From Planctomycetaceae bacterium (GTDB lineage: Bacteria > Planctomycetota > Planctomycetia > Planctomycetales > Planctomycetaceae): a stretch of DNA of 59,203 bases. Made by a program: the position numbers and the translations under genes. The notes beneath the pieces are model-generated. The model was not told where the DNA came from, did no database searches, and saw only the letters and a list, made by a program, of their open reading frames with translations. Shown in pieces: positions 28,111 to 37,546 of this stretch. Where the stretch lies: assembly GCA_021732975.1 (NCBI GenBank), contig JAKFWC010000020.1, positions 1 through 59,203 on the forward strand, in the 5' to 3' direction. Position 1 is the stretch's first letter, and each line of letters starts with the position of its first letter.

Positions 28111-31100
28111 ATGAGCGTATCCTCTCCCGATCGGTTGCAATTGCCCGCGTCACTGACGACGCAGCTTCGCGACTTCCGCAAACGCGTCTGGACGATCAAG
28201 TCGATCGAAGCCGGCTGCGGAGCACTCTTCGGCGTGATTGTGTCGTATCTCGCCCTCTTCGCGCTGGATCGGGTGATTGACACGCCGACATCGGCCCGCG
28301 TGGCGATCTTCCTCGTGGCGGTCGCGGGCTGTGCGCTGGTTCCGCTTTATCTCCACAAGTGGATCTGGCAACACCGCCAGTTGGAACAACTCGCCCGGTT
28401 GATCAGCCGGAAGTCGCCGAGCTTCGGCGATCAGATGCTCGGCATCATTGAACTCGTCCGCAATGAATCGGAACAGAAACGCTCGCGGGCGCTGGTCGAA
28501 GCGGCCGTCAATCAAGTTGCCGATGTCGCCAGCAAGCGCGATTTCTCGGACGCCGTACCGAATCCGCGTCACCGCATGTGGGCCTGGATGGCGGGCGTTC
28601 CGACAGCGGTCGCCATCATCGCCCTTGCCATGTTCCCCGCCGCGGCGTCGAATGCATGGGCGCGGTTCCTCGCCCCGTGGAAGTCGATCGATCGTTACAC
28701 CTTCACCGCGATCGAAAAATTGCCGTCACGCGTCGTCGTGCCGCACGGCGAACCGGTGACGATTGCTGTGCCGTTGAAAGAGAATTCGGCGTGGCATCCC
28801 GTTGCGGGAACGACACAAATCGGTACGCAGCCGGTCGTGAAAGCCGAACTGAAAGATGGCAAGTACGACTTCAACCTGCCCGGTCAAATCGACGCCGCGG
28901 CGTTGAAGTTACAAATCGGCGACGCTCTGCAAAACGTCCGCGTCGAACCGATGCACCGCCCGGAACTCGCCGGGATCGAAGCGAACATCAAGCTGCCGGC
29001 TTACCTCGAACGGCCGGAACCGGTTCATAAGGACATTCGCGGCGGCACGGTTTCGCTGGTGAACGGAGCCGAGGTTCATTTCACTGCCACAGCGAATCGT
29101 ACGCTTGCCGCCGCCACGGTCGATGGAGCCGCGGTCACCACCAAGGACACGAAACTCACCAGCAATGCGATTCCGGTTGAGGAATCCCGCAAACTGAAAT
29201 TTGAATGGAAAGACGAGTTCGGCCTGCAGGGACAGGAACCATTCACCGTCTCTCTGAATGCTCGAGAAGACGAAGCCCCGTCGCTCGCCACCGAAGACAT
29301 GCCGCGGCAACGGATCGTGCTCGATTCCGAAACGCTGCAATTCAAAGTCCGTGCGCAAGACGACTTCGGCGTCAAAGTGGTCGGGATTGAATGGCAGGGC
29401 TTCGATTCAACCTCTGTCACCAAACCAGCGAAGGGCGAACAGATTCTCTCCGCCGGCGGCTCGGACAAGGAAACGCTTGAGCTCGCCGGCACCTTCTGCG
29501 CCAAAACGCTCGGCATCGAAGCTCAACCGCTCAACGTCCGCATCTTCGCCGAAGACTACAAACCGGGCCGCGAACGGTCCTATTCCGCGAATTACGTGTT
29601 GTACGTGCTGACGGCCGAGCAACACAGCATCTGGTTGACCGAACAACTCAGCAAATGGCATCGCCAATCGCTCGAAGTCCGCGATCGTGAAATGGCGTTG
29701 CACGCGACCAATCAGCAACTGCGAATGCTCACCAACGAAGAACTCGATCTGCCCGAGAATCGTCAACGGCTGGATGGCCAAGCTACCGCCGAACGTGCCA
29801 ATGGACGACGGCTGACGAACCTCGTCGGGAACGGCGAAGAACTCGTCCGACAGGCGATGCGGAATCCCGAATTCGGCGTCGGACACATCGAAAAATGGGC
29901 CGAGATGCTCCAGATTCTGAAGGACATTTCCGCGAACCGGATGCCGAGCGTCGCGGACTTGCTCAAGCAGTCGGCCAAGGCCCCCGGTGAAGTGGCACAA
30001 GCCTCGCCGAAGCCATCAGTCACTGCCGGTCAGAACAAGATGCCGCAGCGAGAAGGCAACGGGGCGAAAGCAAATGAACCGCAACCGCCGAAACCCGTCG
30101 TGCCCACCGTCACCGATGCGGAGTCGTCTCAGAATCCCGGCAAGAAGTCCGATGAACCGGAAGAACCGAGTAACAGCAAACCATCCAATCCAAGTCTTCG
30201 GTTGCCGGTCACCACGGTAATGGGGTCCGGCGGCAAACCGAAACCACCGAGTCCCGCCGGCGAAAAACTCGAAGAAGCGGTGAAGGTCCAGCAAGACCTG
30301 CTCGCCGAGTTTGAAAAGATCGCGGACGAACTCAACAAGGTGCTCGCCAACCTCGAAGGGAGCACACTCGTCAAACGCTTGAAAGCGGCGTCACGCAAGC
30401 AAACCGTCGTCGCGAACAAGCTCGGCATCGAAATTGGGGCGGCATTCGGCAAGCGCTCGGGGTTTGCCGAACCAACCCGCAAAACACTCATCGACTTGTC
30501 CGAGCAGGAAGCCAAGAGCAGCCAGGATTTGTCGAATATCATGGATGATATGCAGGCGTACTTCGAGCGCCGCCGCATGCAACGGTTCAAGACGGTCCTC
30601 GATGAAATGCGCGAGCAGGACGCCATCGGCAGCCTGCGACAACTCGGCGACGACGTGAAGACCGAAGCCGGTCTGTCGATCGCGCAAGCCGAATTCTGGT
30701 CCGATACGTTCGATCGTTGGGCAGACGATCTGGTCGATCCCGCGTGCAGCGGCAAGTGCCCCGGTTGCAAGTCGAAAGCGAGTTTGCCGCCGTCAATCGT
30801 GCTGGAAGCGATGCAGATTCTGGAAGCCGAAATCAATCTGCGGGAAGAGACCCGCGTGACCGAACAGGCGAAGAAAGCCCTCGCCCGGGAACAGTACAGC
30901 GAACGGGCCGGTCAACTCCGCGGGATGCAGGACGGGCTGACGAAACGTGTCGCCGACTTGGCCGTCCGCATCCGTGAGTTGCCGGAGGGAGAAGCCGAGT
31001 TCGCGAAAGAGATCGCGCTGATGGAAAAGGTCGAACTGGTGATGGACGAAGCGGCCGACATCCTCGCCAAACCCGACACCGGTTCCCCTGCCATTGCCGC

Positions 31101-31374
31101 GGAAACGGAAGCGATTGAACTCCTGCTGCAATCGAAGAAGATCAATCCGAAGGGCGGCGGAGGCGGCGGATCCACTCCTGGCGGTGGCGGAGGTGGCAGT
31201 ACGAACGATGTTGCGATTGCCCTCGTCGGCACCGGCCTCAACGAAAAAGAAGTCCGTGAAGACCATGGCATCTCGCAAGCCACGGGTGAAACCGGCACGG
31301 CCCTCCCCGAAGAATTCCGCGCCGGCCTCGACCAGTACTTCAACCGTCTGGAAACCCCTGCGGAGAAGAAATAA
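28111..31374 (+). CDS. Giant membrane-anchored coiled-coil protein of the MoxR operon
   Basis: This 1,087-residue protein has two N-terminal membrane helices (LFGVIVSYLALFALDRVI; VAIFLVAVAGCALVPLYL) and a third near VAIIALAMFPAAA. Ig-like beta-rich repeats run over about 200-480, followed by long charged coiled-coil segments with a P/K/N-rich insert (GVHPPKP-type low complexity at about 640-720). A cysteine-rich CSGKCPGC motif near residue 895 suggests metal or disulphide chemistry. Near the C-terminus are two poly-glycine stretches. It is the planctomycete counterpart of DUF4175-like large proteins downstream of Bat genes. The start is an ATG with GGAG upstream. Confidence 0.8.
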   Translation: MSVSSPDRLQLPASLTTQLRDFRKRVWTIKSIEAGCGALFGVIVSYLALFALDRVIDTPTSARVAIFLVAVAGCALVPLYLHKWIWQHRQLEQLARLISRKSPSFGDQMLGIIELVRNESEQKRSRALVEAAVNQVADVASKRDFSDAVPNPRHRMWAWMAGVPTAVAIIALAMFPAAASNAWARFLAPWKSIDRYTFTAIEKLPSRVVVPHGEPVTIAVPLKENSAWHPVAGTTQIGTQPVVKAELKDGKYDFNLPGQIDAAALKLQIGDALQNVRVEPMHRPELAGIEANIKLPAYLERPEPVHKDIRGGTVSLVNGAEVHFTATANRTLAAATVDGAAVTTKDTKLTSNAIPVEESRKLKFEWKDEFGLQGQEPFTVSLNAREDEAPSLATEDMPRQRIVLDSETLQFKVRAQDDFGVKVVGIEWQGFDSTSVTKPAKGEQILSAGGSDKETLELAGTFCAKTLGIEAQPLNVRIFAEDYKPGRERSYSANYVLYVLTAEQHSIWLTEQLSKWHRQSLEVRDREMALHATNQQLRMLTNEELDLPENRQRLDGQATAERANGRRLTNLVGNGEELVRQAMRNPEFGVGHIEKWAEMLQILKDISANRMPSVADLLKQSAKAPGEVAQASPKPSVTAGQNKMPQREGNGAKANEPQPPKPVVPTVTDAESSQNPGKKSDEPEEPSNSKPSNPSLRLPVTTVMGSGGKPKPPSPAGEKLEEAVKVQQDLLAEFEKIADELNKVLANLEGSTLVKRLKAASRKQTVVANKLGIEIGAAFGKRSGFAEPTRKTLIDLSEQEAKSSQDLSNIMDDMQAYFERRRMQRFKTVLDEMREQDAIGSLRQLGDDVKTEAGLSIAQAEFWSDTFDRWADDLVDPACSGKCPGCKSKASLPPSIVLEAMQILEAEINLREETRVTEQAKKALAREQYSERAGQLRGMQDGLTKRVADLAVRIRELPEGEAEFAKEIALMEKVELVMDEAADILAKPDTGSPAIAAETEAIELLLQSKKINPKGGGGGGSTPGGGGGGSTNDVAIALVGTGLNEKEVREDHGISQATGETGTALPEEFRAGLDQYFNRLETPAEKK

Positions 31375-31408
31375 GGGAATTTTCCACGTGGGCTCGTTTG
31401 CCGTAGCT

Positions 31409-31424
31409 GCGGTCGCCAGACCGC
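31409..31424. repeat. Short GCGGTC/GACCGC hairpin after the coiled-coil gene
   Basis: A six-base-pair stem with a GCCA loop lies 35 bp after a stop codon, within the phrase GTAGCTGCGGTCGCCAG, which looks like one half of another dispersed palindrome. No T-tract follows. Confidence 0.4.
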
Positions 31425-31523
31425 GGGCACTTTGATTTACGTCGATCGAGAGAAACTCCCCGCTCTCTGGCGAGAACAGCGACATTTTTTCCTAGCCGCG
31501 AGCGGTATAAGGACCAACGGCGA

Positions 31524-32627
31524 ATGAATCATTCTCTGACCAAGCTGGCTGCAATCCTTGCGACAGCCGCCGTGTCTACCACACCCCTGTTCGCTGCGGA
31601 AGACGCCAAGCCCGCGGCACCGGCGGCTGTCCGCGCGAAAGCGGTCGTCATCCGTAAAGCCGCTCCAGCCGCAGCCGCAGCTCCCGCGATTGCCGTGGAA
31701 GTGAAAGCGGAAATCATCGAACCGGCGCCGGCTAAACCGGTGGCCGGTCAACCCGCAACCAAAGCCGATGGCAATAAGCTCGCGGCAAAACCCGTCGCAC
31801 CGGCAAATCTGAAAGGTTTTGGCAAGAACGAGGAAGCCCGCAAACCGGCTCCCCAGAAGGCTGCCGTCGAGGCCCTGGGCCGTCCTGCCGCGGTGATGAA
31901 TCCCAACGTCAACGAAGCCCAGATTAAGCAGATGGCCCAACAGTACAGGCAACAGTTGCTGCCCGTGCTGACCGGCGAATTGGCCTTCATCCGCATGATG
32001 TGCGACCTGCCGAAAGACAAACGCCAGGCCGTTCGCGCGGCGGGGTTGAAGATTGTCGATGAAGTCGCGACGGGGATGGCCGAACAGCAGAATCGCGGCC
32101 GCGTCCTCGGCGCCGTCCGTGCGGGCGTCCCGACGAAACAGCAGGCCATCAACGACCCTCCCAAAGCCATCCGCATGGCGCTCGATGTCGCATTGAAGGA
32201 GGCGCTCCCCGAAGATCAACTCAAGACGTATCTGGAAGAAGCGGAACATCGCAAGCAACAGCGTAAAGAAGCCGCCATTCACAGCGTGGTCGCCCGTCTC
32301 GACGGCATGCTCTGCCTCACCGTCGAGGTCCGCGACAAGATCACCGCCACCATCGCCGAGAACTGGCAGGAAGACTGGGAACGCTGGCTGCAGATGCATC
32401 AATACGGCGACCAGTATTTCCCCACGGTGCCCGATCAACTCGTCTCCGCGCATCTCAATGCCGAGCAGCGTCAGGTGTGGACCGGCCTGCAAAAGGTGAG
32501 CTTCGGCGGTTGGGGCAACTTCGGCGGCGGAGTTGCGGTCGCCGATGACGGCTGGTGGGGAGAACCTGTGCAAGGCGGAGCGGGAGTCGACGGGGCGATT
32601 TTCATCGACGGTGCCATCGGCTTCTGA
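31524..32627 (+). CDS. Secreted alanine/proline-rich protein, helical C-terminal domain
   Basis: This 367-residue protein has a signal peptide (KLAAILATAAVSTTPLFA, cleavage before AEDAK). A low-complexity A/P/K segment (about 25-110) suits a periplasmic spacer. A helical domain (about 120-340) has short motifs such as LPEDQLKTYLEEAEHRKQQR and ERWLQMHQYGDQY. A Gly-rich tail includes GGWGNFGGG. The helical domain resembles that of the next gene (L-x-x-E-Q...Y...R-x-x-x-R...L-x-x-x-Q/R...I), suggesting a tandem paralogue pair. No known family recognised. The operon context is the MoxR/Bat cluster. Confidence 0.7.
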   Translation: MNHSLTKLAAILATAAVSTTPLFAAEDAKPAAPAAVRAKAVVIRKAAPAAAAAPAIAVEVKAEIIEPAPAKPVAGQPATKADGNKLAAKPVAPANLKGFGKNEEARKPAPQKAAVEALGRPAAVMNPNVNEAQIKQMAQQYRQQLLPVLTGELAFIRMMCDLPKDKRQAVRAAGLKIVDEVATGMAEQQNRGRVLGAVRAGVPTKQQAINDPPKAIRMALDVALKEALPEDQLKTYLEEAEHRKQQRKEAAIHSVVARLDGMLCLTVEVRDKITATIAENWQEDWERWLQMHQYGDQYFPTVPDQLVSAHLNAEQRQVWTGLQKVSFGGWGNFGGGVAVADDGWWGEPVQGGAGVDGAIFIDGAIGF

Positions 32628-32667
32628 GAATTGCTTCCAGCGACTTCGCGATTTCAGACAAGGTGTG

Positions 32668-33621
32668 ATGATGCATTGGGGTGGTCAACGACGTTTCGAT
32701 TCACGCGGGAGGCAATTGAGATGCGCCATTCTGTGCTGGTTTGCCTGCTCGCTTCCATCGGCTTTCGCCGCTCCAGATGACATCGAACCCGTTGAGAAAG
32801 CCCAAGTCGAGGGCGAGTTCAACATCGACGAGAGCAATTTCGATCAATGGATCTTTCAGGGAAACGGCAACGCTGCCAATGGCAAGGAGCGGATGAAGAC
32901 CCGTTTGAACCTCCAACTGGCCGAGATCGATCGCCTGTGCGGCTTGACGACCGAACAGAAGGAGAAACTGCTGCTCGCCGCGCGGGGCGACAACAAGCGG
33001 TTCTTCGACGAAGTGGAAATTGCCCGCAAGAAGTTTCTGGCGGTCCGGAACGATCAGAACGGCTTCAATCAAATCTGGCAGGACATTCAGCCCCTGCAGC
33101 GGCGGGTCTCCGTCGGCCTGCACGGCGAAACGTCCATGTTCTACAAAGCCCTGCGGCGAACGCTGAACTCCGAACAAATGGACCGGTACCAGACACTGCA
33201 GGACGAACGCCGCAAATACCGCTATCGAGCCAGCATTGAAGTGGCGCTCACGACGATCGAGCACAACGTCCCGCTCAAGCACAGTCAGCACGAAGCCATC
33301 GTGAAGCTGATCCTCGAAGAGACCCCCACGCCGCTAGCCTTCGGGCAGTACGACCAGTACCTGATTATGCACCATTTGTCGAAACTCGGCGAAGAGCGGG
33401 TGAAACCGCTGCTCGACGAACGGCAATGGACGCTGATCAAGGCGAACTTCGATCAAGCGCGGAGCATGGAACCCTTCCTCATTCAACAGGGAATTCTGCC
33501 GAAGGGCGAGGATCGCATCGAAAGAGAAGCGGCCGCTGCCACGCGGAATAAACCGGCGAACGCCCTCCGCCCCGAAAACGTCGTCAGTTCGGATACCCCG
33601 AAAGAAGCGGCCCAGCCATGA
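32668..33621 (+). CDS. Secreted helical protein, likely paralogue of the preceding gene
   Basis: This 317-residue protein starts at 32668 (MMHWGG) with an arginine-rich n-region and the hydrophobic core CAILCWFACSLPSAFA, a probable signal peptide. The mature part is helical: DRLCGLTTEQKEKLLLAARG, EQMDRYQTLQDERRKYRY, LLDERQWTLIKANFDQ. These match the general plan of Spy/CpxP-like LTxxQ-type periplasmic proteins and of the preceding gene's domain. Function unknown. It overlaps the next gene by four bases (ATGA). In-frame sequence upstream to 32533 overlaps the preceding gene and is rejected. Confidence 0.72.
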   Translation: MMHWGGQRRFDSRGRQLRCAILCWFACSLPSAFAAPDDIEPVEKAQVEGEFNIDESNFDQWIFQGNGNAANGKERMKTRLNLQLAEIDRLCGLTTEQKEKLLLAARGDNKRFFDEVEIARKKFLAVRNDQNGFNQIWQDIQPLQRRVSVGLHGETSMFYKALRRTLNSEQMDRYQTLQDERRKYRYRASIEVALTTIEHNVPLKHSQHEAIVKLILEETPTPLAFGQYDQYLIMHHLSKLGEERVKPLLDERQWTLIKANFDQARSMEPFLIQQGILPKGEDRIEREAAAATRNKPANALRPENVVSSDTPKEAAQP

Positions 33622-34667
33622 ACCGTTTATTACGTCTGAGTCTGATCACCCCCACTCTGGCATGGGTGGTCCTATGCACGTCGGCACACGCCCAACTTCC
33701 GAACGTCAAAATCGGTGAAGTCGTCCCGCGCGATGTCCGCGAAATCTACGACCGCGGCATGCAATATCTCGCCACCACGCAGACGGAAGACGGCACCTTC
33801 AAAGGGGGCGGCGAACAAGGCCCCGGCGTCACCGGACTGGCACTGATGGTCTTCCTCGCTTCGGGGGAAGACCCCAATTTCGGACTCTACAGTAACCACG
33901 TTCGCAAAGCACTGCGGAGCATCATCGGTCAGCAGAACGCCGGAACGGGCATCCTCGGCAGCAGCATGTATCACCACGGTTTTGCGATGCTCGCCCTCGC
34001 CGAAGCTTACGGCACGGTGGATGACCGCTCGCTATGGACCGGCAACGAACCGAATCGCCGAACGATTGGGCAAGCGCTGGAACTCGCCGTGCGGGCGGCG
34101 ATCACCTCGCAGAAGAAGAATAGTTACGGCGGCTGGCGGTATTCACCCGACAGCACCGACGCGGATACGTCGGTGAGTGGTTCGGTCCTGGTGGGATTGC
34201 TCGCCGCACGGAATGCGGGGATCGAAGTCCCCGATGAAGTCCTCGACCGGGCGATCACCTATTACACGAAGATGACCTCCGACAGCGGACAGGTGGCCTA
34301 CGCCGGCGGCTTTGGTGGGTTCGACGAATCGATCGCCCGCATCTCGATTGCCACGCTGGTCTACTCCGTAGCGCGCCGCAAAGACCTGGCGCAGTTCAAA
34401 GCCACCCTGGGGTATCTCACGCAGCGGCTGGAGAACAATTCCAATCAAAGCTGGCCCGAATACGCCCGGTACTACCAAGCCCAAGCGTTGTTTCAGGGCG
34501 ATGTCGAGGCGTGGGAGAAGTGGAACAAGCTGCTCGTCCGGCAATTGAAAGCCGCACAATTGGCTGACGGCAGCATCCGCTCCTCTCAGGGGGCAACGAT
34601 TGGAACGGCGATGTCGATGCTCGCGCTCGCGCTGAATTACCGCTTCCTGCCGATTTACGAACGATGA
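33618..34667 (+). CDS. Secreted terpene-cyclase/prenyltransferase-fold protein
   Basis: This 349-residue protein has a signal peptide ending HAQ-LPN. The alpha/alpha toroid follows, as in prenyltransferase and squalene-cyclase-like repeats: GMQYLATTQTEDGTFKGGG, QNAGTGILGSSMYHHGFAMLALAEAYG, KKNSYGGWRYSPDSTDADTS. The QW-like motif G-x-W-x-Y and the DADTS segment occur in the family, though the DxDD cyclase motif is absent, so catalysis is unlikely. Many planctomycete Bat operons carry such a secreted protein. It overlaps both neighbours by four bases (ATGA), indicating translational coupling. Confidence 0.88.
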   Translation: MNRLLRLSLITPTLAWVVLCTSAHAQLPNVKIGEVVPRDVREIYDRGMQYLATTQTEDGTFKGGGEQGPGVTGLALMVFLASGEDPNFGLYSNHVRKALRSIIGQQNAGTGILGSSMYHHGFAMLALAEAYGTVDDRSLWTGNEPNRRTIGQALELAVRAAITSQKKNSYGGWRYSPDSTDADTSVSGSVLVGLLAARNAGIEVPDEVLDRAITYYTKMTSDSGQVAYAGGFGGFDESIARISIATLVYSVARRKDLAQFKATLGYLTQRLENNSNQSWPEYARYYQAQALFQGDVEAWEKWNKLLVRQLKAAQLADGSIRSSQGATIGTAMSMLALALNYRFLPIYER

Positions 34668-37477
34668 CCGTACCGACGATCCGATCCGCCGTTGTTGGGA
34701 GCGCCGCCGTGACCGAGCCTCGATTGTCCTGCTGCCAAATGGTTTTTGCTGCAATCGTGCTGACCGCAGCGCTCGTCTCTCCGGCAACTGCGGCCGAGCC
34801 ACCGGCGTTACCCGTGCTGAACCTGATTGGCCGCGATCACATCCGCGGTCAACTGGTCGATGTTCCCGACGGCAAGCACCTGCTTTGGCAATCGCCCGTC
34901 TTTTCCGCTCCGTTAGCGTTTGCGCCATCGGCCATCAATGCGATTCATTTTCCAGTTCCAGCCAAGCTGCCGGTGACCGAGGGTGAATTGAGTTTCGAGT
35001 TGATCGGCGGCGACGAACTCTACGGCAAACTGGTTTCGCTCAATGACAGCACCGCGGTGCTGGAAATCGCCGGCATGGGAACGTTGCACGTCGATCGCTC
35101 GATGTTGCGGCGGATCTCCCGCTGGAAAGACGGCGGCGATCTGATCTATTTCGGCCCCACCGGTCTTAAAGGCTGGCAACAATCGGGCGAACCCAACGCT
35201 TGGCACGAAGAGGCCGGCCATCTTCTGACCAGTCAGGCCGGGGCCAGCATTCGACGCGAGTTTGGTGCCCCGGCGAAAGCTCGCTTTGAAATTGAACTCT
35301 CGTGGAAAGGGAAGCCTGACTTTGAGTTCTCCCTCGGTGTCGACCCCGAGGCGAAAACCGCACTGCGAGCCTTTCATCTCGCGGTGTGGGACGACGACAT
35401 CATTGCCGCACGCGAAACCGAACGGGAAGCCGATGTCGCCTCGCTGATGAAAACGAAGGACGCCGACGGTCACTTGCATGTCATCGTCTACCTCGATCAA
35501 TCGCGGGGGCAGATGCTCGTCTATTCTTCGCTCGGCGTCCCGCTCGGGGAAATCACCGCAGAAATGGGCAAGGTGGAAACGTTTGGCGGCGTGCAACTGG
35601 CGAACAAAACGGGCGATGTTCGTCTCGAACGCCTGCACATTGGCAAATGGGACGGCAATCCCCCGCGCTCCGCCGAAGGAAACAAATCCCGCGTCCATCT
35701 CACATCCGGAGCAATCAGCTACGGAAACATACTGCGCTACGATGCCGAACAACGGCAGTACACCGTTGACGACAGCGGAACCGAGCGGACATTCGCACAA
35801 GCCGACGTGCAGGATGTGCATTTTACTCCGCCGGAAACCGTGCCCGAGCGCACTCTGCGGGCCATTGCCCTCAACGGGGTTTCGCTGAGCGGCGAGCTGG
35901 TCAAAATCGAGCAGCAAACGGTCTGGCTGAAACATCCTGGCATTCAAGAACCGGTGTCGCTGCCGATTGCATCGTTTCAATCCCTCATCAGCCTGGTTCC
36001 CGCTGCACCCACGCCGCAACCCGGCGGCCGGCAGGGACGGTTGGAAGCCGACGGCCTAGTACTGACGGGCACGCTCGTGAATGCCACCGAAGGTGACACA
36101 TCGTGCCTCGTGTGGCAGCCGGTGAGCGGTCTGCAGCCGGCCCCGTTGCGACGCGATGTCGCCGCGCGAATCATCTATCGCGATCCGCCACCGCCGGTCA
36201 AAGCGCAAGTTGTCAACCGCAACCAGGTGCAGGTCCGGCAGGTCCGCCCCGCGCCGGGGTTCGTCAATCAACTGGCGAACCTCTTCGGCGGCAACGGTCA
36301 GGCAGTGGCTCCCCCTCCCGGTGCCATGGCCGCGGCGGGGAATGCGTTTGTACTCCATCTGCGTTCCGGCGATACCGTGCCGTGCAGCGCCGCGAACATC
36401 GACGAACGGGGTGTGACCTACAAAAGCACCGTCAGCGATGCGACTTTCATTCCGCATTCGCAACTCAAAGTGCTGGAACTGATGCCCAAGATCGGCGCGG
36501 GACAGATCGCCAAATCCAAGAAGGAACGCCTGCTGATGCTCCCTCGCATGCAGCGCGACAGCCCCCCCACGCATCTGCTGCGATCGACGGAAGGCGATTA
36601 TCTCCGCGGCCGAGTCGTCTCCATGAACGATAAGGAAATCGAAGTCGAAGTGCGACTGGAGACTCGCGTCATTCCGCGCAATCAGGTCGCACGGCTCATC
36701 TGGTTGCACGCCGATGAAATGGACGGCGCCACGGCCGCGCTGCCGGAAGGCGATGCCCTCGGTGGCACCCGTGTGCAATCGCTGCCCATGGATGGCAACC
36801 GGTTGACGTTCTTCGCCGAGCAACTCGATGGGCTAACGCTGTCCGGAAAAAGTCCGCTGCTGGGAGCCTGCCGTGTCGATCTGCTGCAGGTCGATCAACT
36901 CGTGATTGGCGCGGCGATCGAACAATCGGCGGCGTCGCTGGCCTTTCACCAATGGAAGCTGCGGAACGCTCCGGATCCGTTGGAAACCCCGGATGGCGAC
37001 GGAGGGAGCGGGTCGGAAGGACTGGAATCGATCCTCGTCGGCAAGCCCGCACCCGAGTTTGAGCTCGACCTGCTGACCGGCGGAAAATTCCGATTGGCCG
37101 AGGAAAAAGGGAAAATTATTGTCCTCGACTTCTGGGCGTCGTGGTGTGGACCGTGCCTGCAGGCGATGCCGCAAGTCGACCGTGTGGCGACGGAATATGC
37201 GGATCGCGGGGTGAAACTGGTGGCGGTGAATCTCGAAGAGACACCTGCCAAAGTTCAGGCCGCACTCGACCGATTAAAGCTCGAAACCGCGGTCGCCCTT
37301 GACCGCAACGGTCGGATCGCGGAGAAATATGGGGCTACGGCGATTCCGCAAACGGTTATTATTGATCGGGACGGTGTGGTTGCGCGGTTGTTTGTCGGAG
37401 GCGGGGCCCGCTTCGACGACCAGCTTCGTGCCGCGCTCGACAGCGTACTCGCCGGCACGTCTCCCAAAAGCGAGTAA
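34664..37477 (+). CDS. Large secreted protein with C-terminal TlpA-like thioredoxin domain
   Basis: This 937-residue protein has a signal-like hydrophobic stretch (VFAAIVLTAALVSPATA), several beta-rich repeats with the theme L-x-G-x-L-V (DHIRGQLVDVPDG; LYGKLVSLNDS; LSGELVKIEQQ; LRGRVVSMNDKEI) and a thioredoxin-like C-terminal domain (from about 790). The latter contains FWASWCGPCLQAMPQVDR with the CGPC active site and the cis-Pro segment AIPQTVIID. The domain probably acts as a periplasmic thiol oxidoreductase tethered to the repeats. It ends the Bat-type operon. An amino-acid stretch in the same frame continues after the stop as the next gene. Confidence 0.88.
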   Translation: MTVPTIRSAVVGSAAVTEPRLSCCQMVFAAIVLTAALVSPATAAEPPALPVLNLIGRDHIRGQLVDVPDGKHLLWQSPVFSAPLAFAPSAINAIHFPVPAKLPVTEGELSFELIGGDELYGKLVSLNDSTAVLEIAGMGTLHVDRSMLRRISRWKDGGDLIYFGPTGLKGWQQSGEPNAWHEEAGHLLTSQAGASIRREFGAPAKARFEIELSWKGKPDFEFSLGVDPEAKTALRAFHLAVWDDDIIAARETEREADVASLMKTKDADGHLHVIVYLDQSRGQMLVYSSLGVPLGEITAEMGKVETFGGVQLANKTGDVRLERLHIGKWDGNPPRSAEGNKSRVHLTSGAISYGNILRYDAEQRQYTVDDSGTERTFAQADVQDVHFTPPETVPERTLRAIALNGVSLSGELVKIEQQTVWLKHPGIQEPVSLPIASFQSLISLVPAAPTPQPGGRQGRLEADGLVLTGTLVNATEGDTSCLVWQPVSGLQPAPLRRDVAARIIYRDPPPPVKAQVVNRNQVQVRQVRPAPGFVNQLANLFGGNGQAVAPPPGAMAAAGNAFVLHLRSGDTVPCSAANIDERGVTYKSTVSDATFIPHSQLKVLELMPKIGAGQIAKSKKERLLMLPRMQRDSPPTHLLRSTEGDYLRGRVVSMNDKEIEVEVRLETRVIPRNQVARLIWLHADEMDGATAALPEGDALGGTRVQSLPMDGNRLTFFAEQLDGLTLSGKSPLLGACRVDLLQVDQLVIGAAIEQSAASLAFHQWKLRNAPDPLETPDGDGGSGSEGLESILVGKPAPEFELDLLTGGKFRLAEEKGKIIVLDFWASWCGPCLQAMPQVDRVATEYADRGVKLVAVNLEETPAKVQAALDRLKLETAVALDRNGRIAEKYGATAIPQTVIIDRDGVVARLFVGGGARFDDQLRAALDSVLAGTSPKSE

Positions 37478-37546
37478 GCAATCGACACCGCGTGGCTCTC
37501 GAATCTCCGCTCTTTCCGCGCCCCGTGGTGGCTGAGCGGCGGTCAC

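Noticed and set aside
31524..32627. Ribosome-associated or histone-like protein because of A/K/P-rich sequence
   Set aside because: A clear signal peptide and neighbouring secreted genes point to the periplasm, not to the chromosome or ribosome.
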